A DNA stretch of 64,000 nucleotides from JBCBWG01 sp036804185 (GTDB taxonomy: Bacteria; Pseudomonadota; Alphaproteobacteria; Rhizobiales; Hyphomicrobiaceae), in assembly GCA_050330095.1 (NCBI GenBank), contig JBHJOC010000018.1:1-64000 (forward strand). Reading direction: 5' to 3'. The notes beneath the pieces were generated by a model, which did not search any database, had not been told where the DNA came from, and saw only the letters and a list, made by a program, of their open reading frames with translations. This document shows, piece after piece, positions 16,319 through 23,376 of the stretch. Both the position numbers and the translations under genes were made by a program. Position 1 is the stretch's first letter, and each line of letters begins with the position of its first letter.

Positions 16319-16813
16319 ATGCTGCCGACCTTGATTTTCGTACCCGCTCGCATAGTCGCTGTGCGTCCGGCGGACCCGTCCGACGAGACCGCCGCGTGGA
16401 CTGCGCTTTCGATTGTTATTGCACGCGCTGCGCCGGCTTCGCCGCCCTTGCAATATCTCGCGCTCTGCCTCTTGAAGCGACAACAGAACGGGGTCGAGAG
16501 TTTCGCGTTCGAGTTTGCCGTTGGCATCCCCATGCCACAGATGCCGGATCAGGCTCTGCTCGAGAACCTGTCTGCGCTGCGTATCGAGGGCGGCGCACAT
16601 GTCAGCCTCAATGGCTCGGTGCAGGCAGATGCGCCACTGACCGAGCGCATCGTTCTCGCGCGCACCAGAGCTGCAGACCTCAGCCGCCTGGAGGTCCCCG
16701 ATGACAGGCCGATCGTCGAGGTCCGCAAGGTGTCGAAACATTCGAATGACGCGGTAGGCACGCCGGGCGAGATCATTCAGACGCTGGTGCCAGTGCGACC
16801 ACTTTCCACTTGA
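16319..16813 (+). CDS. Hypothetical protein, about 164 aa
   Basis: An open reading frame with protein-like composition from ATG 16319; the frame also extends to 16235. No domain is recognised. The N-terminal half is hydrophobic and Ala-rich, the C-terminal half charged, ending in a GTPGEIIQTLVPVR segment. It lies between the nitroreductase and moaB on the same strand. Two overlapping open frames (plus 16264-16704 and minus 16301-17215) look like shadows because their translations are Arg/Ser/Cys-rich. The gene is plausible but not certain. Confidence 0.45.
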   Translation: MLPTLIFVPARIVAVRPADPSDETAAWTALSIVIARAAPASPPLQYLALCLLKRQQNGVESFAFEFAVGIPMPQMPDQALLENLSALRIEGGAHVSLNGSVQADAPLTERIVLARTRAADLSRLEVPDDRPIVEVRKVSKHSNDAVGTPGEIIQTLVPVRPLST

Positions 16814-16886
16814 GGATGAGAATAGGCCGTGGCTGCCTGATGGACGCACCGAGCCGCGTGGCTGCGGCAAAGAGGAGTTGGCTGAC

Positions 16887-17438
16887 ATGGCAAAACTCGA
16901 TGAGACGCGACCGTTCATCCCGCTGCGAATTGCCATTCTCACCGTTTCAGACACGCGCGCCCTCGAGGATGACAGATCGGGCGGAACGCTGATCGACCTG
17001 TTGCGCCGCGACGGACATGAGCTTGCAGACCGAGCGATCGCCAAGGACGACGTGATGGAGATCAGGTCACGCCTCACGCAGTGGATCGACGACCGCTCGA
17101 TCGACGCTGTGATCACGACCGGCGGAACCGGATTCACAGGGCGAGATGTTACACCGGAAGCCGTGAAGCCACTGCTCGAGAAAGAACTCGAGGGATTTGC
17201 AATCGTTTTCCACATGTTGTCTTACGATAAGATCGGCACATCGACGATCCAATCGCGAGCTTGTGCTGGTGTTGTCCGCGGAACCTACGTGTTTTCGTTG
17301 CCTGGCTCGCCGGGTGCCTGCCGCGATGCGTGGGAGGGCATCCTCAAATGGCAGTTCGACAATCGCCATAGACCCTGCAATTTCGTCGAAATGCGCCCAA
17401 GGCTCGAGGAGCATCGCCCTGCCATCGGGACAACCTGA
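16887..17438 (+). CDS. moaB: Molybdenum cofactor biosynthesis protein B
   Basis: About 183 aa. The start is ATG 16887 with AGGAG 9 nt upstream. It is a MogA/MoaB-type molybdopterin adenylyltransferase-like protein. The molybdopterin-binding motif TTGGTGFTGRDVTPEA lies at about 72-87, and the GSPGACRDAW block near the C-terminus is typical. Its role is in molybdopterin adenylation or handling before molybdenum insertion. moeA follows 1.6 kb downstream on the same strand, separated by repeats, so the two probably belong to one pathway locus that was split by element insertion. Confidence 0.93.
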   Translation: MAKLDETRPFIPLRIAILTVSDTRALEDDRSGGTLIDLLRRDGHELADRAIAKDDVMEIRSRLTQWIDDRSIDAVITTGGTGFTGRDVTPEAVKPLLEKELEGFAIVFHMLSYDKIGTSTIQSRACAGVVRGTYVFSLPGSPGACRDAWEGILKWQFDNRHRPCNFVEMRPRLEEHRPAIGTT

Positions 17439-17443
17439 TCCTG

Positions 17444-17777
17444 CACGTCCCCACTTTCCATCGTTTGTCTGTCACCCTCGTCAGACGCCGAAACGAACGT
17501 CGGAAAGCATAGGGCAATCGCACCATGATGACTCTCGTACCGCTTTTCGATCAGACGTCCCTCGTGTTCCGTCTCCGACACTTGGTTCCCTTTTCAGCAC
17601 CCGATTGACCAAGCGTCGGAGGCACAGGGAACATGAGCAACGTCATGAGTCTCCTGTTGATTTTGTCACTCACGCTTGGCAGGCGAGACTGCAGGAGGTG
17701 GGGACCAAGCGCGAGTGACGCAACACTAGCAGGCGCGTGTTGCGGATAATTGAGGGACTTCTGATCGGCGGTCCTCG
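17444..17777 (+). repeat. Subfamily 1 repeat, copy d, interrupted by a subfamily 2 element
   Basis: Flanks 17444-17560 and 17730-17777 together make a normal-length subfamily 1 element. Hairpin 1 is intact (ACTTTCCATCGTTTGTC paired with GACGCCGAAACGAACG through GGAAAG). The hairpin 3 left arm GATCAGACGTCC ends at 17560. Its right part (CAGGCGCG, then GAGGGACTTCTGATCGGCGG) resumes at 17730. The left end reads CACG rather than CTNG; the right end is CTCG (17774-17777). It begins 6 bp after the moaB stop codon. Confidence 0.88.
17561..17729 (-). mobile_element. Subfamily 2 repeat, copy d (169 bp), nested in a subfamily 1 element
   Basis: On the plus strand the insert starts CTCGTGTTCCGTC and ends GACGCAACACTAG, which are imperfect terminal inverted repeats. 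Uninterrupted copies read GTCCCTGGCAGGCG at this site, so the target CTGG became CTCG on the left and CTAG on the right. This fits insertion at, and possibly duplication of, a CTNG tetranucleotide. Hairpins CGACACTTGGT/ACCAAGCGTCG and TCACTCACGCTTGG/CCAAGCGCGAGTGA flank a central GAGCAAC-to-CTC hairpin. It encodes no protein, so it would need a transposase in trans. Confidence 0.85.
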
Positions 17778-18042
17778 TCCGCCGGATGCGGCTCATGAAA
17801 TCAGCGCAAGGCGCCCTACTGCGCGTGGCTGGATTGGGATCATTTTTGCCCATGGGACCTGTCATGCGCCAGGCACCGATGGCAGTCACATACCAACGTG
17901 CCCGACAATGCGGCACCATTGGCTCTTGCAGCCGCGCGATCGAAAATCGCCTAGCCGCACGTCAGCACGGCCGGAAGGCTTACATACGGCACGGCGCCTC
18001 CAGCAGCCGTTATGCGACTTCTGTGTGACTGCTAAGAAACTG

Positions 18043-18072
18043 TTGGCAATCTGTCAAAAAACTGTGCATAAT
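18043..18072 (+). promoter_or_regulatory. Putative sigma-70-type promoter
   Basis: TTGGCA (18043-18048) and CATAAT (18067-18072) are separated by 18 bp, in a locally AT-rich patch with a TG just before the -10 (TGCATAAT). This is the best promoter-like pair in the 1.6-kb gap between moaB and moeA. It points at the small membrane ORF 84 bp downstream; it might instead start an untranslated RNA. Confidence 0.5.
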
Positions 18073-18155
18073 TCCACCTGCATCCGTTGGCGTTAGGGCG
18101 AGCGCTGACGGTTGTGTTAGAGTTGTGTTCTGGTCATCGCGTGCGGGGTCGTGTG

Positions 18156-18251
18156 ATGGGTGCGCAAGAGTACTTTGTCGTCGTGATGGCGAGCGTGGTG
18201 CCGCCTCTGATTGGCGTTGCGTTTTTCATATGGACGCAGGGTCTCGTGTGA
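18156..18251 (+). CDS. Putative 31-aa single-pass membrane microprotein
   Basis: A small ORF from ATG 18156 to TGA 18249-18251. The translation begins MGAQEYFVVVMASVVPPLIG and continues with a hydrophobic stretch ending in FFIWTQGLV. That gives one likely transmembrane helix over about residues 6-27. A promoter-like pair lies upstream, but the ribosome-binding site (GGGG before GTGTG) is weak. It resembles in general form the tiny subunits or regulators of membrane complexes, but no family is recognised. It may be real or chance; its protein-like hydrophobicity is the main support. Confidence 0.4.
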   Translation: MGAQEYFVVVMASVVPPLIGVAFFIWTQGLV

Positions 18252-18508
18252 TTAAGGGTCCTCGGGGGCGGCCTGCCTATCGCGTGCGGCGAGCCGGACG
18301 TGGCCATCGAGAGGCTTAACACTGCGAGTTTTCGGCCGCAGAAGCGAGCAACGTAGCCCTTGAGACCCTGCTTTGCAAAGGGGCAGGCGGCTACGACGCG
18401 TCCAATCCTCCAACCGATAGCAGCTCCCCGACCTCGCGTTGCAGGGGATGCGCTGGCGGTTGGCCGTACGAGCATAAACCCAAAAGCGTGCTCTTGTGGT
18501 CCTTGGCG

Positions 18509-18678
18509 CTGGTCCCGCTGGTCAGACGTCCCAGCACCATCCGCAAACCCCCGCCGTCCAGGGACTTCCGATCGAAAAGCGGTACGAGCTCCAGTTTGCT
18601 GCCCGTACCCTTTGCTTTCCGAGGTTCGTTTCGGCGCCTGACACGACTGTCACAGGACCTACGGAACGCGGGGATTAG
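18509..18678 (-). repeat. Three-hairpin intergenic repeat, subfamily 1, copy e (170 bp)
   Basis: Runs from CTGG (18509-18512) to TTAG (18675-18678) in reverse orientation. GGTCAGACGTCCC pairs with the GGGACTTCCGATC arm (hairpin 3). GGTACGAG pairs with CCCGTACC (hairpin 2, one mismatch). Hairpin 1 (CTTTCCGAGGTTCG) pairs weakly with ACGGAACGCG. This is the most diverged full-length copy. Confidence 0.82.
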
Positions 18679-18833
18679 CGGAACCCGTGACATCGCCATA
18701 CGCGCGCCTTTGCGCATGACACTCCGCTTGCTTCGGCGCTGCAGTGTCGCGGGTTAATCGGCTGACTGCGCGCGCACTGTTCGCACTCATACTTCGCTAT
18801 CGGGCGGCCTCGGCCTACGACTTGGCTCGACGC

Positions 18834-18857
18834 AAGCCCGGCGCTCGCGCCGGGCTT
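18834..18857. terminator. GC-rich hairpin upstream of moeA
   Basis: AAGCCCGGCG (18834-18843) and CGCCGGGCTT (18848-18857) form a perfect 10-bp stem with a CTCG tetraloop. There is no T-tract on either side. It may be a terminator or attenuator-like structure lying 146 bp before the moeA start. A molybdenum-cofactor riboswitch was considered but cannot be supported by eye. Confidence 0.55.
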
Positions 18858-19002
18858 CGAGGACGCGCCTGATCACGGCGATCAGGGGGAACTGCACTCA
18901 AAAGTCACCGCACCCCGCGCTGCAGGCGCTTTCAGCGACATTTGATCGGGGGTAGTAGGTTCGACACCAGACCCTCACAAGGCGCACTGCGGGGCGAGAT
19001 CA

Positions 19003-20388
19003 ATGTCGGGCGATCGCACTCCATCGAACCAGAACCGGGACCTGCCAGCCGACGCGCTGCCCGGGGTGCCGCGCCTGATCGACGATTGTTTCAGGCCCGA
19101 CGACCCTTCACGCGCACTGATCTCGCACCAGGAAGCGATCGATCGTCTGCGATCGCGCCTCGCTCCCGTTGCAGCCGCGGACGTCCTTCCAACCGAGCAC
19201 GCGCTCGGGCGCATTCTCGCCGCAGATATGATCGCGCCCTTTCCCGTGCCAGCAGTCGACAACTCGGCCGTTGATGGTTTTGCCGTCGGCCGAGAGCATG
19301 CGCCCGCTGTGCCAGCCGACGGCATCACAACCGTTCGCCACGTCGTTGGCGTCGCAAAGGCCGGCCATCCCTTTGAGCGCGCCCTCGAACCAGGAGAAGC
19401 CGTCCGGATCTTGACTGGTGCGCCCGTGCCCGAGGGCACCGAAGCCGTGGTGATGCGGGAGGATACAGCTGTCACGAGCAGTGCCGGGATCGACGGCGGC
19501 CCCGCTACGGTGTCGTGGGCGCGCGGGCACAAACCGGGGGCAAACATTCGCAGAGCCGGAGAGGATGTGGCGCAAGGCACAACACTCTTCCCAAGGGGGC
19601 ATATCATCCGGCCTCAGGACATCGCAGCACTGGCGACAATTGGGATTGACCGGTATCCCTGCTATCGTCCACTGCGCGTCGCCATCGTCTCAACGGGCGA
19701 CGAACTCGTGCCTCCGGCCAGTGCTCAGCCGAAGCCACCTAGACCGGGCCACGTCTATGATGCCAACAGCGGCATGCTCGCGGCGTTGGTGACACTCGCA
19801 GGTGCCATGCCAGAGCGCATCGGTATTGTCGAGGATCGCCCCGACGTGGTGCGCCACGTGTTGGCGGACGTTGCACGAAGATCGGATGTCATCATCACGA
19901 GCGGTGGGGCGAGTGACAGCAGCGAAGACCATGTCGCCAGCACGCTTGCCACCCTCGGACGGCGGCATGAATGGTGGATCAACATCAAGCCCGGACGACC
20001 TGTGATCTTCGGCCAGATCGGGGCGACCGTGGTAGCCGGACTGCCTGGAAATCCGGTCGCTGTCTTCGTCTGCTTCCTCCTCTACGTTTTTCCAATGCTG
20101 CGTACGCTTGGCGGCGCGCCATGGCCTGAGCCGACACGGCTCGAGCTTCCCGCTGCGTTCACGTTCCAGGGCCGGAAGGTCGGGCGGCGTGAGTATTGGC
20201 GTGGCTGGCTCGAGGAAACCGAACAGGGTCTCGTCGTCCAGAAATTCCCGCGCGACGGCTCTGGCCTCGTGAGCGGTCTGCGCGCGGCGACCGGCCTGAT
20301 CGAAGTGTCAGAAGCGGCCGGCGATGTTCACCCAGGCACGAGGGTCACATTCATTCCGTTCACGAATTACGGGTTCGGGGGCCTCTGA
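19003..20388 (+). CDS. moeA: Molybdopterin molybdotransferase
   Basis: A 461-aa enzyme that inserts molybdate into adenylated molybdopterin. Domain order is normal: an N-terminal MoeA domain with VDNSAVDGFAVG (about 87-98) and RILTGAPVPEGTEAVVMRED (about 134-153), a MoeA central domain with ITSGGASDSSEDH, and a C-terminal beta domain. About 30 extra residues precede the family core. With moaB upstream it marks a molybdoenzyme-maturation locus, although no molybdoenzyme is encoded in this window. Confidence 0.94.
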   Translation: MSGDRTPSNQNRDLPADALPGVPRLIDDCFRPDDPSRALISHQEAIDRLRSRLAPVAAADVLPTEHALGRILAADMIAPFPVPAVDNSAVDGFAVGREHAPAVPADGITTVRHVVGVAKAGHPFERALEPGEAVRILTGAPVPEGTEAVVMREDTAVTSSAGIDGGPATVSWARGHKPGANIRRAGEDVAQGTTLFPRGHIIRPQDIAALATIGIDRYPCYRPLRVAIVSTGDELVPPASAQPKPPRPGHVYDANSGMLAALVTLAGAMPERIGIVEDRPDVVRHVLADVARRSDVIITSGGASDSSEDHVASTLATLGRRHEWWINIKPGRPVIFGQIGATVVAGLPGNPVAVFVCFLLYVFPMLRTLGGAPWPEPTRLELPAAFTFQGRKVGRREYWRGWLEETEQGLVVQKFPRDGSGLVSGLRAATGLIEVSEAAGDVHPGTRVTFIPFTNYGFGGL

Positions 20389-20504
20389 AGCCCTGCCCCA
20401 TGGCGAAGTCGCAAGGCGCTGTTTGAAGTCCAGCCTCGTCAAGAACACGCGCCAGCCCGATTGTTGCCGACGCCACGCCCGAAACCCTGATTACCGGCTT
20501 CTGG

Positions 20505-23129
20505 GTGCGCGAGTTCGGCGCGCTGATGCTTTGGGGCCTAAAGCGGAAGGGGACCGTTCGGGTGATGCTCGCGATTTTAAGGCTCATGACGCGAGCGCTC
20601 GAGCAAGCACTCGCGCTCCCGCCCCGGCTTGCCAGCCTGTTTCTGGTCAATATCGCTTTCAACCCGCGCCTCGGCGCTCTACGTCACATTGCATCCGCGG
20701 CCATGGTCTTCGTGCTTGCGGCCTTCATGCTGGTCTACGTCTTCGCGCCGATCCGGGGCTTGGTTGGGCTCAGCTATCTTTCCGAGCAGCTCACCTATGA
20801 TGCAGAGCGTTGGGTCGCGACCGCGATCTATGACGGGCGCGGGGATTTCGTCGGGACGTTCGATCCGCGTCTCGATTCCGTCGGCGATTTCAATTTCACG
20901 GATGAGCCGATCGCACTCGACGGTTACGTCGCCAACCCGGATCACAAATCGATCCCGGTTCTGCACGTCCCAGACCACTACTGGAACTGCCTCGTCCATC
21001 ACGAGGATCGCTACCTGCACACGTGGCGAAATCCGTTTGGCATTGACATCGTAGGGGTCCTCAAGATCCCGCTCTCGACCGTTTCACGAACGATCGCCAC
21101 GGGTCGGCCGAGCCTTGGCGTTGGCGGTTCGACGCTGCCGATGCAGTTCGTCCGCGTCATCTATAAGACCCCGCCGAATACGCGTGAGACGCCGTGGGAA
21201 AAGCTTGGCCGCAAGTTCCAGGAATGGTGGCTCGCCCCTGTCATTTACTTCGCGCTAACCGCGAACGGTGATGACCTGCCGCTGAAGCAATGGGCCGCCA
21301 ACCACCTCTGGCTTGCACAACGCACCGCAGGTGCACCGTTGCATGGCGTCGAGGTGACGAGCAGGGTCGTCTTCGGCAAGGAGGCGAAGGACCTGACGCG
21401 TGCCGAACAATACGTCCTTGCGTCCGCGGTCAACAAGCCGATCATCCTGCTGCCGGGCAGCGAACGGTTGAATCAGGTTCGGCTGGACCGCTGGCGCCAT
21501 ATTGCAGAGGTTCGCGCGAAGGCCTGCGCCGTCGCGCTCGTGAAGGATCCGGAAGAGCTCAAGCGCGTCCTGCTCGAACTCGTGCAGATGGCGGGGGGCC
21601 CGCCTGACCCGAAGGTGCGCCCGCGCCTTCAGGCAGCGCTCGAAACGTTCGCGCCTTCGATGGCGAAACGGGCCGAGGCAAATCCTCGGCTGCGGGCAAA
21701 CGTTCTGTTGCCGTCGGTTCGCTTCGGCGTGCGGGAGGAAATGAAGCAGCTCTATGGTTTCGATTGGCGCGCCCATGTCAGAGGAATCAAGACCACGCTC
21801 GATGCCGCAGAAAATCTCGCCTTCGGCGATGCTCTGAAGCGCCGTCTTCGCGAACTCGACAGGACTTGGTCGCCGCGCCTGAAGCCTGGCTTCACACTGG
21901 ACCCAACCAAGGCGCGCGCCGACGCGACGATGCCCGATGTCGTCGTCGTTGCAGCCAACCGCGATGGTCACATCGTTCGCTATTTTGAGAACACAGAGAC
22001 AGCGCCCTATTTCGGCTCGATCTCGGCCCGAAGCCCGATCACGGGGCGGTATGATCCCGCGGCCGAGGGGCGGGCCATCGCGTCGACGGGCAAGATCCTG
22101 GCTGCGATCGCGATCGCAAACGAAGGGTCTGACGCGCTTTCGACCGGCTATCTCGACACCGATGCGCCGCCGCAGGGTCTGGAGACATGCCGGAAGGGGG
22201 GCGGACAGAGGCGGCTTCGGACTGCAGAGATCACCTTCGCCTGCTCGCTTTCTGGCCCACTCGAGAGCCGCAGCGCGCGCTTGGGCCAGCGTCCGTTCGC
22301 CAGGCTCGTCGACGCGTTTGGACTGACCCTGCCCGCCGAACCTGAGGGGGTAGATCCGACACCCTTGTCGACGGCTTCGGTGCGCGGGCTCCTGACGGCG
22401 TCGCCACAGCGTCTTCATGCCATATCCCACACCATTCTCGCATCACTTGCCGGACGCGGCGGAGAAGCGGTCACGTTGCCGACACTCGTCGAGGCCTATG
22501 ATTTCCGTTCCCCAGAGAGCGAGGCCGTGTTCGACACAACGACGCGGCTCGAAATCGTGCCGGATCGGCTGATCTCACGATCCCAGCGTGACCGTTTGCG
22601 CGCCTTTCTGTCGGCGCCGCTCTGCGCCCGTGCTGGCGCGACCAACGTTGGCACCCTGTCGAGCCTCGCAAATTGGTGTGCGGCACGTCGCAGCGACCTC
22701 AACCTGCATTTCGCCAAAACGGGCACACGCGTAAACCTCGACCCTGATGAGACGGTGGATGTCTGGACGACAGGCGGCCTGCAGTTCTCGAATGGCGCGG
22801 CGTACTCCTACGTGGTGCTCGTCGGCACTGGCACGCCGAACCGGCCGTTCGGGCGTAGCCTGCACGCCAGTCAGATTGCAGCACCTCTTGTCGATGAACT
22901 GCTTCGCGATCTTGCGCGTCACGCGCTCGCGAACCCTGTGCGACTGGCCGTGGCGATCCCTGCCCGCGAGCAGGTGGGCAGCGCAGCAGGCCTCGTGTCG
23001 CATGCAAGCGCGACAAGTTCGGACGCTGCCGCCGAGGCAGGACCCGCGAATGAGAATGGCGCACGCAAGCGACCAGCGTCGAGCACGTTCACGGCTGACG
23101 AGTTCTTTCGACGTTCCACCGAGCGTTGA
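20505..23129 (+). CDS. Divergent bifunctional peptidoglycan glycosyltransferase/transpeptidase-like protein (GT51)
   Basis: Up to 874 aa; the start is uncertain, with GTG 20505 and ATGs near 20526 and 20565 in frame. One transmembrane anchor lies at about 61-82. The GT51 lysozyme-like domain follows, with catalytic E167 in HHEDRYLHTW and GGSTLPMQFVR. A weak transpeptidase-like domain has a possible SxxK in ASTGKILAAI and KTG in FAKTGTRVN, with CSLSG as a possible SxN substitute, so transpeptidation may be lost or altered. It probably takes part in cell-wall polymerisation. It is distinct from the PBP1C at 32.7 kb. The C-terminal 80 residues are low complexity. Confidence 0.8.
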   Translation: MREFGALMLWGLKRKGTVRVMLAILRLMTRALEQALALPPRLASLFLVNIAFNPRLGALRHIASAAMVFVLAAFMLVYVFAPIRGLVGLSYLSEQLTYDAERWVATAIYDGRGDFVGTFDPRLDSVGDFNFTDEPIALDGYVANPDHKSIPVLHVPDHYWNCLVHHEDRYLHTWRNPFGIDIVGVLKIPLSTVSRTIATGRPSLGVGGSTLPMQFVRVIYKTPPNTRETPWEKLGRKFQEWWLAPVIYFALTANGDDLPLKQWAANHLWLAQRTAGAPLHGVEVTSRVVFGKEAKDLTRAEQYVLASAVNKPIILLPGSERLNQVRLDRWRHIAEVRAKACAVALVKDPEELKRVLLELVQMAGGPPDPKVRPRLQAALETFAPSMAKRAEANPRLRANVLLPSVRFGVREEMKQLYGFDWRAHVRGIKTTLDAAENLAFGDALKRRLRELDRTWSPRLKPGFTLDPTKARADATMPDVVVVAANRDGHIVRYFENTETAPYFGSISARSPITGRYDPAAEGRAIASTGKILAAIAIANEGSDALSTGYLDTDAPPQGLETCRKGGGQRRLRTAEITFACSLSGPLESRSARLGQRPFARLVDAFGLTLPAEPEGVDPTPLSTASVRGLLTASPQRLHAISHTILASLAGRGGEAVTLPTLVEAYDFRSPESEAVFDTTTRLEIVPDRLISRSQRDRLRAFLSAPLCARAGATNVGTLSSLANWCAARRSDLNLHFAKTGTRVNLDPDETVDVWTTGGLQFSNGAAYSYVVLVGTGTPNRPFGRSLHASQIAAPLVDELLRDLARHALANPVRLAVAIPAREQVGSAAGLVSHASATSSDAAAEAGPANENGARKRPASSTFTADEFFRRSTER

Positions 23130-23251
23130 TGGCAAGCCGGCGGAGCGTCGCTTGCGCGCCACGCATGACGTTGGATTGACGCCGGAACCGAACCTGAATG
23201 ACACATGAATGAAGAAAAGATTGAGATAAGAATTTAGATAATTGACCGTTC

Positions 23252-23257
23252 TATAAT
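23252..23257 (+). promoter_or_regulatory. Possible -10 element (TATAAT) in an AT-rich gap
   Basis: A perfect TATAAT lies in an unusually AT-rich 60-bp stretch (about 23205-23265). It is about 120 bp upstream of the large membrane-protein gene. A TTGACC is present but only 4 bp upstream, too close to be its -35. No good -35 is seen at 16-18 bp, so this is a weak call. Confidence 0.3.
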
Positions 23258-23376
23258 AGACACGGTTTGGCCCACGATGCGGCCCACTGACGTCACGTTA
23301 CGCGCTTATCCGACCATGCGAGGTGCTCGGCTCCAGGGCGGGAGCTGGTGCCGCGGATCAAGGGGGCGTGGTTCAG

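Noticed and set aside
16301..17215. Minus-strand frame across moaB and the upstream ORF
   Set aside because: It is antisense to the convincing moaB and is Ser/Arg-rich.
17786..18028. 80-codon plus-strand frame in the moaB-moeA gap
   Set aside because: Arg/Ala/Ser-rich with no ribosome-binding site or recognisable family; the sequence looks non-coding.
18940..18975. tRNA-like T-arm word (GGTTCGACACC)
   Set aside because: No acceptor, D-arm or anticodon stem could be fitted around it.
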